Shown piece after piece: positions 57,301 through 64,000 of a stretch of 64,000 bases of DNA. Every line of letters starts with the position of its first letter. Within the stretch, counting starts at the first letter, position 1. The notes under the pieces were generated by a model. That model saw nothing but the letters and a program-made list of their open reading frames with translations, searched no databases and was not told the origin of the DNA. Source of the stretch: Pachyseris speciosa (Eukaryota; Cnidaria; Anthozoa; Scleractinia; Pachyseridae); contig JAEMWC010001118.1 in assembly GCA_016490735.1 (NCBI GenBank), forward strand, positions 93,501 through 157,500. Direction: 5' to 3'. The translations under genes were made by a program, and so were the position numbers.

Positions 57301-58505
57301 ATGGATGGACTGGTCGAGGGATAGGTGAGTGAGTCAATCAGTGAATCATTTATCTCATTACAACTGCGAACTGTTTCAACTGTTTGCCCTAAAGTATGCC
57401 TGATTACAATGATCTACAGTAGTAAGTTATTACATTAGTAGCAACATTACACTGAGCATTACACTTCTCAAAAGTTCGCCCAGAAATTACCTAACTGTTA
57501 GTATGCTAACCATATAAATTCACACAATCATCCTTTGAGCAGATCATTGATTAAAGGAGCAATTGCTCATACATCAATAATTTAAAAAATTGCAAAAATT
57601 ATAGTCAGTTTTCTAACATAAAATTAAAATTTTAATATGTATGTGCATTCATCAAAAAATGTTTTACCAAGACAACCATTTTAAATTTAAATGTGTCCAT
57701 TAGGAGTGGCTATTGCCAGCTGAACCTGAACAAATATTGCTCTCAATATTAACAATAGTTTTTAAATATAACTAATTTAATATACATGACACGTGAACGT
57801 TACTATATATTAAGTACTTTTTAAAAACTCAGAAAATCTCACCATTTCAGTTCTAAAAGATAATTCCCTCTCCAAGGCAGACAAATGTGAGAAAAATCGC
57901 TCATTCTCGAACATCCTAGAAACGTGGTAGCTTGGAGAAAACAGCACAATATAAAGGACTTGGTCAGTTTCAATTCGCGATCAAGTCTTCCGGCGCGCGA
58001 GTATAACAATAACATAAGCCTTAAATTATGATACGTTGTTTTAAAATATGTCAAAGGCACTGCAAATTCAGCGGATTTATTTCATTATCTAATATGAGAT
58101 AGCTCACCTTTGAAAAATCCCAAAGCTCGCAGCTGTACAACGAAACAAAAATAATAAAAGCTTGAGGCGTTGAGCTTACTTTCAGACGCCAATTTAAGGA
58201 GTTCATTAAGATCTAGATTTGAGTAATTTGAGGAAATTCTTAAACTTTGGGGTGATTTTACCCTAAAATAGAATTCACCAGCCGATCATTCATAAAATGA
58301 AACACTTACCAATAATCAGCACTAGGGAAGCATAACCAACGCCATATTTTGAGAATGGAATAAGCGCATTTGAATCATTTTTCGCGCCATCTTCTTTGTG
58401 TTTTGGTTTAAACTTGACTCGCGCTGATGATTTTGAATGATTTGATCCAGCGATTGACTTCTGGCCTTGTTGGCTAGCAGCCTGCTTCTTCTTTTTCGTC
58501 GTCAT
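33803..58505 (-). CDS. DPY19L1: DPY19-family C-mannosyltransferase, complete 26-exon gene
   Basis: A multi-pass ER membrane GT-C enzyme that transfers mannose from dolichyl-phosphate-mannose to tryptophan of WxxW motifs. Coding exons in transcript order: 58310-58505, 58108-58132, 57843-57930, 57095-57232, 54477-54597, 53700-53793, 52777-52834, 52165-52256, 51305-51377, 50772-50798, 50162-50239, 48786-48838, 48567-48600, 48220-48276, 47668-47748, 46440-46541, 41802-41873, 41043-41146, 40264-40294, 39863-39982, 37781-37882, 36891-36932, 36498-36528, 35926-36025, 34053-34178, 33803-33956. All phases agree and the sum is 2,199 nt (732 aa plus stop). Seen: a basic cytosolic N-terminus; the FENER loop motif at residues 81-85, where the family's acidic catalytic loop lies; [26 protein letters not shown]; many hydrophobic segments; and a C-terminal soluble domain with NHPHYED and [13 protein letters not shown]. 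Length fits DPY19L1-4. Weakest junctions are the acceptor of exon 17 and the GTAGCA donor of exon 24. Which vertebrate paralogue it matches best is uncertain. Confidence 0.95.
34400..34606. mobile_element. Foldback made of two half SINE copies
   Basis: GAATGATCATCGCAGTTATG...AGTAGTGAAAATAAATCC (34411-34470) is mirrored by GGCTTTATTTTCACTACCGC...GCGATGATCATTC (34542-34593). A box B-like GGAGTCGAACC (34481-34491) lies in between. Same family as the SINE at 4.2-4.5 kb. In an intron of the DPY19-like gene. Confidence 0.65.
34614..34690. repeat. (GAT)n microsatellite
   Basis: About 25 copies, in a DPY19-like intron. A shorter GAT stretch is at 34206-34233. Confidence 0.9.
34909..35074. mobile_element. 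166-bp MITE with GGCCATTTCCGAATT ends
   Basis: Outer arms ~40 bp (to TTTTTCAAAGCGAG) and an inner ATGAAAATTAGTTTCCATTC / its complement hairpin. DPY19-like intron. Confidence 0.7.
35171..35580. mobile_element. 410-bp palindromic MITE, TTAAAGTGCACC ends, copy 1
   Basis: Both ends read TTAAAGTGCACCTA.CCCAAAAT. Arms include TGTTTCACGACCGAGTCAGA and TTTGACGTCACAAACTG and their complements. Copy 2 at 56629-57087. Confidence 0.8.
35761..35822. other. Near-perfect 27-bp hairpin
   Basis: TAGCCTCCTATGCAGACGTC TTTGGGC pairs with its complement across a 7-base loop with a single mismatch. Probably the residue of a foldback element; a structured RNA is possible. Confidence 0.6.
38574..38811 (+). mobile_element. 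Hammerhead-bearing short element (retrozyme-like) with 17-bp flanking direct repeats
   Basis: A 238-bp segment containing the ribozyme is bounded by an exact 17-bp direct repeat (AATTTGTGAAGTATTCC) at 38557-38573 and 38812-38828, which looks like a target-site duplication. It has no coding capacity. The first ~32 bp (TTGTCACTACAGCCACATCC onward) recur at the left edge of the window (7-39). Size, ribozyme and flanking duplication fit the small non-autonomous retrozymes known in cnidarians; a Penelope-like terminal fragment is the alternative. Confidence 0.6.
38648..38722 (+). ncRNA. Type I hammerhead self-cleaving ribozyme
   Basis: All conserved core positions are present: CTGATGA (38667-38673); stem II GGCC/GGCC (38674-38677, 38684-38687) with a TAACAA loop; GAAA (38688-38691); a minimal stem III AC/GT with AGCT loop; and GTC (38697-38699) at the cleavage site. 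Stem I pairs GCCATG (38661-38666) with CATGGC (38700-38705) and extends past an internal loop with GCATTAGC (38650-38657) against GCTAATGC (38707-38714). Short stem III and long stem I are typical of hammerheads in animal retrozymes and Penelope-like elements. It lies in an intron of the DPY19-like gene, antisense to it. Confidence 0.88.
39300..39775. repeat. ~168-bp direct duplication, 303-bp period
   Basis: 39300-39468 and 39603-39771 are ~93% alike (CATACATTTGCGCCCACACT ... ACACAAGGAGTTTGTAA), in the DPY19-like intron before exon 21. Looks like a local segmental duplication. Confidence 0.75.
41192..41612. mobile_element. AGAGC MITE copy with duplicated interior
   Basis: Right end matches the family (ACTTTCGACACTCAATTGAAAACCGC). 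The middle contains the GCGCCACTTTCTC / GAGAAAGTGGCGC-like block in both orientations, so this copy is a nested or foldback version (420 bp instead of ~270). Confidence 0.6.
42315..45502 (-). mobile_element. L1/Tx1-like LINE, 5'-truncated, frame intact
   Basis: One open frame from the truncation point (~45502) to a stop at 42683-42685, about 940 codons with no breaks. RT motifs: [79 protein letters not shown]-terminal [18 protein letters not shown] zinc knuckle. ~330-bp 3' UTR and a poly(A) tail (T run 42311-42350). The endonuclease is absent. The clean frame suggests recent insertion. Confidence 0.9.
42683..45502 (-). CDS. Reverse transcriptase ORF2 remainder of the L1-like element
   Basis: Starts without its own ATG at the truncation ([20 protein letters not shown]), passes [20 protein letters not shown], palm/fingers, YADD and the long L1-type C-terminus. 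Would be translated only if read from a fused transcript. Biochemically complete RT core as far as motifs show. Confidence 0.8.
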   Translation of the reverse strand, partial: DILALQKRLEENNVSETEKTDIINELDVKILQKEEISKHKIQGTIIRSKSRWYNEGEKNTKYFLNLEKRHFNKKTIKSLQLADNSVIKSDSEILKEAESFYRQLYSSCSPQADDMYEDIFFPEGNTMMLDEQEQNECEGLLTEVECLESLKSMEPNKSPGSDGLPAEFYKVFWNDIHHYLLNALNCAYAKGLLSITQRRGLITLLPKKNKPAIFLKNWRPITLLNCDYKIATKSIASRIRKVLPKIINYDQTGFLKKRFIGENIRLLDSIINYTNTEQIPGLLLFVDFEKAFDSVEWSFIEKSLKYYNFGPSMVAWIKLFYTDISSCIQNNGWASEFFTLSRGVRQGCPLSPYLFILCAEILGSTLRNDNEVHGIKILGTECKISQYADDTTMILDGSQSSFSRTLHLFDAFGSISGLKVNYDKTEALWIGSFKNSNAILSSNKHITWAKGKVYALGVWFLTLEENAFYVNFSEKIVNIKKILNSWSARRLTLLGKITIIKSLAVSQIVHVLSSLSTHQGALKEINTLLYDFLWNSKGDKIKRTEMINDYDKGGLKMIDIQSFNKSLKMKWVQGYLDNENHGKWKLFVDFHLQKHGGKIVFLSNLKPQDVPHLNLRDPFLREILEHWTSLNYRKEILDFNSMGIWHNSLIRIDNQPIFYTCWLKAGVKEVRDLLTEHQTFLSYNAFVAKYNIKTNYLEYFKVIAALKQFKKMCSPGLDNPSSNNTASLLSHSNINKECYRRLAKNKASIPLQSQEKWLSEVDIIGDSIVNWRNSYYLPFLCTRETKLRVFQFKFLHRRIATNDFLCKIGIKQVDSCSFCGESTETLVHLFWNCKHTQAFWKLLFEWISQKLVDVKDNFLSPSFCLGLVENVSNLLLCHLLLIARYYIYTCKLKNSLPKLQLYIQLLLTSIKIEKKIALDSNTLISFKKKWNPLKDALQY
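46929..47110 (+). mobile_element. tRNA-headed SINE, second family
   Basis: Box A TGGCGCAGTGG (46934-46944), box B GGTTCGATTCC (46977-46987); body TTGGTTCTCTACTCTGCTCC, GGGTACTCCGGTTTTCCCCT, then short TTTGATT tail. A truncated body of the same family is at 63930-64000. Confidence 0.8.
47850..48125. repeat. CAGT/CAGC tetranucleotide repeat
   Basis: (GTCA)n with GCCA variants forming 8-16-bp higher-order units; degenerates to the right. DPY19-like intron. Confidence 0.85.
49127..49346. mobile_element. Tigger/pogo-like MITE
   Basis: Ends CAGTGAAACCCC and GGGGTTCCACTG with TA on each side (49125-49126, 49347-49348), the signature of Tc1/mariner-group Tigger elements. 220 bp, non-coding, DPY19-like intron. 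Confidence 0.75.
50431..50640. mobile_element. Inverted-repeat element with TATACCATGCCATAGAAAAT arms
   Basis: 50435-50462 and 50603-50625 are complementary; a TGGTATACCACGAGAAAG pair lies just outside (50299-50318, 50402-50420). DPY19-like intron. Confidence 0.5.
51541..51800. repeat. GTGGTA-rich imperfect repeat
   Basis: Long purine/pyrimidine-biased GTG/GTA stretch. His/Tyr-rich open frames on the minus strand follow from it and are not genes. Confidence 0.6.
51815..52102. mobile_element. AGAGC MITE copy beside a DPY19-like splice site
   Basis: AGAGCACTTTTCAATTGAGT and its complement at the ends. Ends 63 bp from exon 8 (52165). Confidence 0.8.
54729..56163. mobile_element. 1.42-kb repeat, copy 2
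   Basis: Collinear with 8169-9589 throughout, including the tRNA-like segment, duplicated block, inverted pair and terminal CCCGGG hairpin. Lies in the DPY19-like intron between exons 4 and 5. The flanks (TAAATAAA left, AAAGAAG right) show no clear duplication. Confidence 0.85.
56629..57087. mobile_element. TTAAAGTGCACC palindromic MITE, copy 2, touching a splice donor
   Basis: Shares GGGGCATGGGTCTAT, TGATGTCACAGACTGATTTG and TTTTTATAGGC with copy 1. The right end has decayed and stops ~8 bp from the 5' splice site of DPY19-like exon 4 (57095). Confidence 0.8.
57266..57290. repeat. Short (CA)n tract
   Basis: Intronic, just upstream of DPY19-like exon 4. Confidence 0.7.
57843..58132 (-). CDS. 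DPY19L1: DPY19-like exons 2 and 3: 25-nt microexon plus catalytic-loop exon
   Basis: Exon 2 (58108-58132) is 25 nt, follows a strong TTGTACAG acceptor and encodes AASFGIFQ plus two bases. Exon 3 (57843-57930) completes the Ser codon and reads [20 protein letters not shown], then RELSFRTEM. This is the first external loop of the family, where the acidic residue needed for catalysis lies. Skipping exon 2 would shift the frame. Confidence 0.92.
58310..58505 (-). CDS. DPY19L1: DPY19-like exon 1, start codon and cytosolic N-terminus
   Basis: The ATG is at 58505-58503 and opens [10 protein letters not shown]. The first ~45 residues are Lys/Ser/Gln-rich and polar. The exon ends in a hydrophobic run (GYASLVLII) that starts the first membrane segment. 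The donor is GTAAGT. It ends in phase 1 and joins a 25-nt microexon at 58108-58132, which restores the frame into the lumenal catalytic loop. Confidence 0.93.
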
Positions 58506-58684
58506 ATTCAAAAGAAAGCAAAAAAGTAAAACAATAACTTAAAAATAATTATTAAAATAGATCGAAGCCAATATTTCAACGTTTCTGTGGGATTTCTGCG
58601 GCCTTTGTCTCCCGCGATCTCAATAAGCCAGCGGAACCTCTCGGTGGTATGTAATCGTCACGGATCGTCACGTTCTTTGCCAAG
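58506..58684. promoter_or_regulatory. Divergent DPY19L / RBM48 promoter
   Basis: Only 179 bp separate the two ATGs, which point outward, so this interval must hold both 5' UTRs and the shared promoter. No TATA box is seen. Two tandem ATCGTCACG units (about 58653-58672) contain the CREB/ATF half-site TGACG on the minus strand. The RBM48 start lies in AAGATGGCGG, the classic YY1 core found at start sites of TATA-less housekeeping promoters. Factor binding is inferred from motif only. Confidence 0.6.
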
Positions 58685-59210
58685 ATGGCGGAAGAGGCGA
58701 GCAGCTCTTCTTATAATGTTGCAGATTCCTCCACTAAGAAGCATCATAAACGAGCCGTTTTCAGCTATAATCGACCAAAATATCGAGAAGCTCGATGGGA
58801 GAGAGCAGTGAAGGTTTGCTTTCTGTATTTCCTCTTAATTTTGCTTACTAATAACAATCAGAAGATTACTTTATCTCTTATTTTTAATAAGCTTATGGTT
58901 TGTGTGTCGTTCTTAAAAGCTGTTAAAAGAGTACTTATCATAAATTTTATAAGCTTATCAAGTTAAGTTTTAAGTTATTGATGATGACGCGCTAAGAAAA
59001 CACTCATATATAGTGTGAAGTACAGGTGTGATGTTCACAGTAAACTAATATCCCATAACTTTTTTGTAGCATTTAATATACGATTTTTCAACCATGTCCT
59101 TAATTTTTAAGTCTCAGCTTTTAAGTAATAGGTAACGTATTTATTAGGGTTAATGCGTGCAGCTCTTTAGAAGACCACTTCGCAGTGATATGGATCCATG
59201 GTTAAACGAA

Positions 59211-59257
<47 letters not shown>

Positions 59258-59982
59258 AAGTGAAACCGGAAATAACAATATATAATTATATATCCCATAA
59301 AAAGGTAGATATAAGGCAAAGAAACAAAATGATGGTCGAAAAGGGTAACTTCTAATGCCATATATTACAGCGAGACATGACTAACCTTCTTCAGGGGCAA
59401 CACTGATGCAAAGTAAAAATGGAGAAAACGATTACAATACAGAAATAGAAATAATAGACGTGTACTGAAGCGGCTACCAAAAAAGTGGCATTCCCAAGGT
59501 GGTAAGAACAATGATAAGTTGTGATGAATTTGCAATTTTGTTAGACTCTGCAACAAAGTTAAGACGTAAGTAGATACTGCTACGTAAGGGGTAGAACCAG
59601 AAGAAAAAAGTACAATCACTTGAAGGTTCAGAACCCCTGCCCCACCCATTCATGCACTACTGACTTATTATTTAGACCTTGTAGACATTGTTTCTCTCAC
59701 TTAACTTCTCATGGTTTTGAAAGTTATTTGTTGCTGAGCCAGCAAGCCAGAGCTTACTAATAAATGTAAAAAAAATAGTTGTATTGACATTTGGGGGTTA
59801 AATGTTGTACAGACGGAAGATTGTACTCATATTTTTGTGGATATTCCTTATGAGTGGGCTTGGATCGAGGCAAGTGTACTTGTACTTCTTTGGGAAAATA
59901 GTTGACAATTTTTCTTTATTATTTTTACCTTTTTTAGGTTTTGCATATTAATTCATTCATACCAGAAATCACAAGTGTTAGT

Positions 59983-60042
<60 letters not shown>

Positions 60043-63000
60043 TCTGAAAACACGCCTATCCGCTCTTGTTCTGACAGTTTTTTTAGTTCACGATAAACCA
60101 AAAATTAAATGTTTTGCAATTTTTTTCTTTGGTTAAAATTACGAAGGAAGACATTGCCCGCTATGTTTGTCATCGAATCGTAGATTCTCCACACCTCGCG
60201 ATTCACACGTCATTTTGTTTAACCAATTACAGAAAGTGAATCGACCTTCTGAAACGAAGCGACGGTTTGCTTGCGACAGCGCAGTAGCTGTGGTGAAAGT
60301 GGCATTTGCGGTCAAGTTTAACAAAGTAATGGGAAATTTCTAGTCCGAAGCTTAACTACATTCAAAACGGTGTTCAAAATGATTTTGAAATTTGGTTCAT
60401 CCTGTCTCATAAAACCTTAGACCAAGTCAGTGGATTAACGAGCACATGAACGCTGTGCGATACCTCGTTCGACTCTCTCGTTCTGCCACTTCGACTAGGT
60501 CACCTGAAGATGTGTTAGACTGTGAAAATATTTTTTAACTGGCCACTTTGGGAAGAATTATATCAAGGCTTGATGGACGGCTTTTTGGATGTATCTAAAA
60601 TGTTGTGAAAGGGATTGTATTCGCGCCGCGACTGCATTCAACAACACATAAATTTTCCCGCTGTGCTTTGAGCATGACTAAATACGAAGGACGTGCGATT
60701 TACGCAGTGGCCCGATGTAGCCTCTTCGACGATTGGAGAAGGTATTTACCGTTGACCTTTTATTTAGTCGTTTTCTTCAAAAAACGTACGGTCAACCGAT
60801 AAGCCAGATAAGCGTTGTCTTTGTTTATGTGCCCGACTTTTGTATGGCTCGGCAAGAAGTTAAGCCTACTCTCAAATTTGGTTTTCAAGTTTATCGTCAA
60901 TTTGTTTGTGAAGAAGGTTTTCAGGATTTCTGTGTTGGACCCGTTCTTATAGCAAATTACATTTTAATTTCCCCTCAATTTAAAAAATAGATTCAAATGA
61001 AATTTACCGTAAGCTTAAGCTTATAATTTAAACATTGTTGTAAAAAGGTTTTTCCTCAGACTATCATTGTAAATAGGTGCCACAAACCAGAAGCGTAACT
61101 CTTTGTAAAACTGCCAAATCTATTAAAACAATTATTTGCTAATCTTTCTTTGTTTTTTTCGACTGGTTCTTGGTCGGTTTTGACATAAACTTAAGTACTT
61201 GACGTCTTCAGAGTTATTAAGCTTAGGTACTTTCCGCGTTTAGCGCGTACACGAACTCGCACAAACAGCCGTGATTTTAAAACTTTTCTCTGTTTCTGCA
61301 TGCTGAATCTTTGACATACAATTTTTAGCTTTATAAAATTGAATTAAATTATGTGAACCCCCATGCATTACAACCTCTGTGAAAACGTTTTTTGTAGTAC
61401 AGTAATTTTTCAGATACAACAAAATGTTTCGCCACTCAAATTAAACTTATGTGTTGGAATCGTGTAATTCATTAGGGTAATCCATTTGAAAGCACGAACT
61501 GTTCCAGTATTTGTTTATGCGCAACTATTTTTCTTAGGCCAATACTTTGAATAATGGCCTTATTGTACACTTTGTTATAATTGTAATAGGGAATTTAGTT
61601 CATGGACAGTATAAATTAAAGTTTTGATGTCTGTGCGAATGAAGGTAACGTTTTAAGTTCCGGTTGAAAATAAAGTAATCATTTATTCCGTCACTGTTTA
61701 AGATACGTTTTTAACCTTCAAATATCGTATTTAGTAAAATTACTGAGCTTGCATCGGTTGCCTTAAGCAACTTTAATTGTTTCATTTAATGTTAGCATTA
61801 ATTTGATTTCATTCGCATTGCTGCAACTTTTAGTTTAAGTTTTATAATTTCAAGAATTAAACAACACTTTTTAGGTGGGACGTGCATTTAAGTGTACCAC
61901 AAACGCGCTTTTTTTTTGTTTTGTTTTTTAACAAACAGCAACAACTATCTGTATCAACTTACCTTCTCAAGTATGCATTGTCCCTGAGCAGACAGCAGCC
62001 ATAAAAAAACAATAATTAAAAAAGTCGTCAAAAGTTCCGTTTAAAGAAAATGCAAGTCCAGTCCGTGGAATTTATTTTTCCAGCTAACCTTTTGTGGCGC
62101 GGCGTCGCAGTGAACAAAAAGCGCGCGAAAGTATAGCCTCGTTTTTGTTCTTTCCTCCAGGCCCTCTCCTCTGAAAAAAGTCTTAAACATCGATCCTCGC
62201 CAAAAGCAATTGAAATTAGAAGAAACTGACAACGCCATCATAAAGAGCATACTCTCAAGCCTTAGGCAAAATTTTCTTTTATTCCTACCTCAAATGGTTG
62301 TTGAGCAGGAAGCTGACAAACTTTTCAGTTAGATTTTCTACTGCCGCACTTTTTTAGGAAAAAGTAATCATGGCCATTTTTTAAAACACTATTTATTAAA
62401 CTACAACTTCGCTTAAAAATATTCTTGGAGAAAGGTTCTAGTAAACTTTAAGAGCGAATATTAAACTTCGGTCCGTTCTGGTCACGTGACCGATGACGTC
62501 ACAGCATTAAAAATGACAAAAATGTATATTTCATAAAAATATCTACCAATATCCAAATTTTTGTTTCCTCGCGTTTAATGCAACACGAGATAGCACTTGT
62601 ACCCAGACTCCCACTTTTTGAAAATTGTATATACCCCCCTTAATATTTATATTTTGTTCGGTACCCGGGCAGTCCGAAATGGCTCACACCATTGTGCTTC
62701 AAACCAAGTTGACTGCTTTCTCAATAACAAAATAATTTCGTCACAGTGTGCAAAAACGCACTTGTGAGCAAAGTCACGTGACCAATGACGTCATCGCCCT
62801 TAGTCTTGTACAATAATTAGTTTATGGTAAGACTTATCTCTAGACAACGTGGGGGTCTTGCTGCCCTCAAACTGACCAAGTTATTTGGGATTGACGATTT
62901 TCCAGCTGCAAAGGATTCTGGGAAGGTTCTTATTATAATTATATATTGTTATTTAATTATTATTATTATCATTATCATTATTATTAACTTAATTAAGCGT

Positions 63001-63275
63001 AAGTCTTAACTGTCATTTTTATCAATACGCATGGATTAATGACAAACTGCCCTCTGTAAAACGCGCCTTTTTGCGGACCAAAGAGGAAAAGCCTGGGCTG
63101 AAAATGCATTTATTCACAGAAATGTGGTATTATTTACAAGAGCTTAATCTGTATTTTTCTTGAAGGTCTACACTATAAATTTGGAATCCAAGTATGTTCT
63201 GGTTCAAGGTGTTCCTGCCGTAGGTGCTACAAAAGAATTGCTGGAGCTGTTTGCACTCTATGGAGCAATTGATGA
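58685..63275 (+). CDS. RBM48: RBM48 (RNA-binding protein 48), first two exons, runs off the window
   Basis: RBM48 is an RRM protein that, with ARMC7, is part of the minor (U12) spliceosome. Exon 1 (58685-58813, 43 codons, phase 0) encodes MAEEASSSSY... to PKYREARWERAVK. Exon 2 (63166-63275, phase 2 end) encodes VYTINLESKYVLVQGVPAVG followed by ATKELLELFALYGAID. The KYRE...RAVKVYTINLES junction and the VQGVP...ELFALYGAI RRM start are hallmarks of the family. Splice sites: AAG|GTTTGC, TTGAAG|GTC, GATGA|GTAAGC. Intron 1 is 4,352 bp. The rest of the RRM and the C-terminus lie beyond position 64000. The start is chosen as the first ATG, in a YY1-like context next to the divergent promoter. Confidence 0.92.
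59213..59257. repeat. (TTA)n microsatellite
   Basis: About 15 copies in RBM48 intron 1. Confidence 0.85.
59989..60040. repeat. (GA)n microsatellite
   Basis: About 26 uninterrupted copies in RBM48 intron 1. Such tracts are GAGA-factor-like or H-DNA candidates. Confidence 0.9.
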
Positions 63276-63335
63276 GTAAGCAGTGTAGTGATTGAAGCCT
63301 GCCGTAATTTCTGCACTGCACTTCAACAGCAATAA

Positions 63336-63584
63336 ATGAGGCCTTCCAAGGGGTGGTCTGATGCCACTTTGTCGCTCATTTACGACTCTGTCTGTCGCTT
63401 GTTTGTTAGGGACAAATTTCGCTGTCGCAACAAAAACAAAAAGGAATGGAAAGTGAATTGTCACTGTCACAAACTGTTGTGCGTTTTCTACCAATTTCTG
63501 TTGGTTGTCAGTGTTTTGGGAGAAGATTGTCACCTGTTTTTGGAGCTATGTCACTTGTCACCTCTATCCCTTGGAAGGCCTCAT
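63336..63584. mobile_element. MITE with ATGAGGCCTTCCAAGGG ends
   Basis: Terminal inverted repeats of 17-20 bp, 249 bp long, in RBM48 intron 2, starting 60 bp after exon 2. Confidence 0.7.
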
Positions 63585-63610
63585 AAATCATAAATAGCCG
63601 AGTTTCAATG

Positions 63611-63925
63611 AATAGACCTTATCACAGTTTAAGACACCATCTTGGCAGGTAGGCAGACAGAACAGAAATTACTGACAGTGTTTGTGTGAAATTCTGTTGT
63701 CAAAAAAATGTGTGAAACACCTGTTTCTCAGGAAAAAGTTATATTACTAGTTAATAGTACTGGGCAAAGGGTTCCACTAACAAAATTTAAGGGATTTAGC
63801 TCTACCAGAAAATGTTCTCTGGGTTTTTTAATTTTCCATAGTCATTCATCTGTTATTTTTTCCCGGAAACATTGTTTGCAGGCCTACCCACCTAGATGGC
63901 ATCTTAAACCGTGATAAGGTCTATT
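63611..63925. mobile_element. MITE with AATAGACCTTATCAC ends
   Basis: AATAGACCTTATCACAGTTT AAGACACCATCTTGGCAGG matches the complement of the right end. 315 bp, adjacent to the previous MITE. Confidence 0.75.
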
Positions 63926-63929
63926 TGCA

Positions 63930-64000
63930 TACTTGTTGGTTCCCTACTCTGCTCCAAGAGGTTTTTCTCTGGGTACTCCAGCTTTTCCCTCTCCCCAAAA
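63930..64000 (+). mobile_element. SINE body fragment cut by the window edge
   Basis: TTGGTTCCCTACTCTGCTCC...GGGTACTCCAGCTTTTCCCT matches the body of the SINE at 46929 without its tRNA head. Confidence 0.7.

Larger units (their letters stand above)
58814..63165 (+). other. RBM48 intron 1, mostly unique DNA
   Basis: Holds a (TTA)n tract at 59213-59257, a (GA)n tract at 59989-60040, and a pair of GTCACGTGACC..TGACGTCA blocks near 62481-62502 and 62773-62795 that look like parts of one degraded repeat. A short open stretch starting at 60674 (MTKYEGRAIYAVARC, ending before GTATTT) is not recognised and could be an alternative exon or chance. Nothing else coding is seen. Confidence 0.5.

Overview
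This is a eukaryotic nuclear window, most likely from an anthozoan cnidarian and probably a stony coral. That inference rests on small GT-AG exons in large introns, three animal genes (TRAF-like, DPY19-like, RBM48), and a dense layer of tRNA-headed SINEs, CR1/Jockey-like and L1/Tx1-like LINEs, a Ty3/gypsy-type element and many palindromic MITEs. No species can be named from the sequence alone.

Layout. 1-13.4 kb is almost all mobile DNA: a LINE 3' fragment with a long microsatellite tail, an 832-bp non-autonomous DNA transposon, a SINE, two LINEs meeting tail to tail, and a near full-length LINE split by a 1.42-kb repeat that recurs at 54.7 kb. A possible small two-exon gene (11.9-12.5 kb) lies between two arrays of a GGAATTCC palindrome. 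14.3-25.7 kb (+) is a TRAF-family gene: a RING exon, two TRAF zinc-finger exons and a coiled-coil/MATH exon. At least one exon is missing where a gypsy-type element, LTR-like DNA and SINEs have entered. 25.7-33.7 kb is intergenic, packed with inverted-repeat elements and an internally deleted L1-like LINE.

33.8-58.5 kb (-) is a DPY19-family protein C-mannosyltransferase gene. I could assemble all 26 coding exons with every junction in phase and every intron GT-AG: 2,199 nt, 732 residues. Its introns carry a hammerhead ribozyme element, an L1-like insertion inside a hAT-like MITE, a second copy of the 1.42-kb repeat and several other MITEs. 179 bp separate its ATG from that of RBM48 (+), whose first two exons are present and which runs off the right edge.

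The three genes have separate roles: TRAF-like signalling adaptor, ER C-mannosylation of tryptophan, and minor-spliceosome RNA binding. The only visible shared control is the divergent DPY19L/RBM48 promoter. The items most worth a second look are the hammerhead ribozyme unit flanked by 17-bp direct repeats, the 1.42-kb repeat with a tRNA-like segment and terminal CCCGGG hairpin, and the broken TRAF gene.
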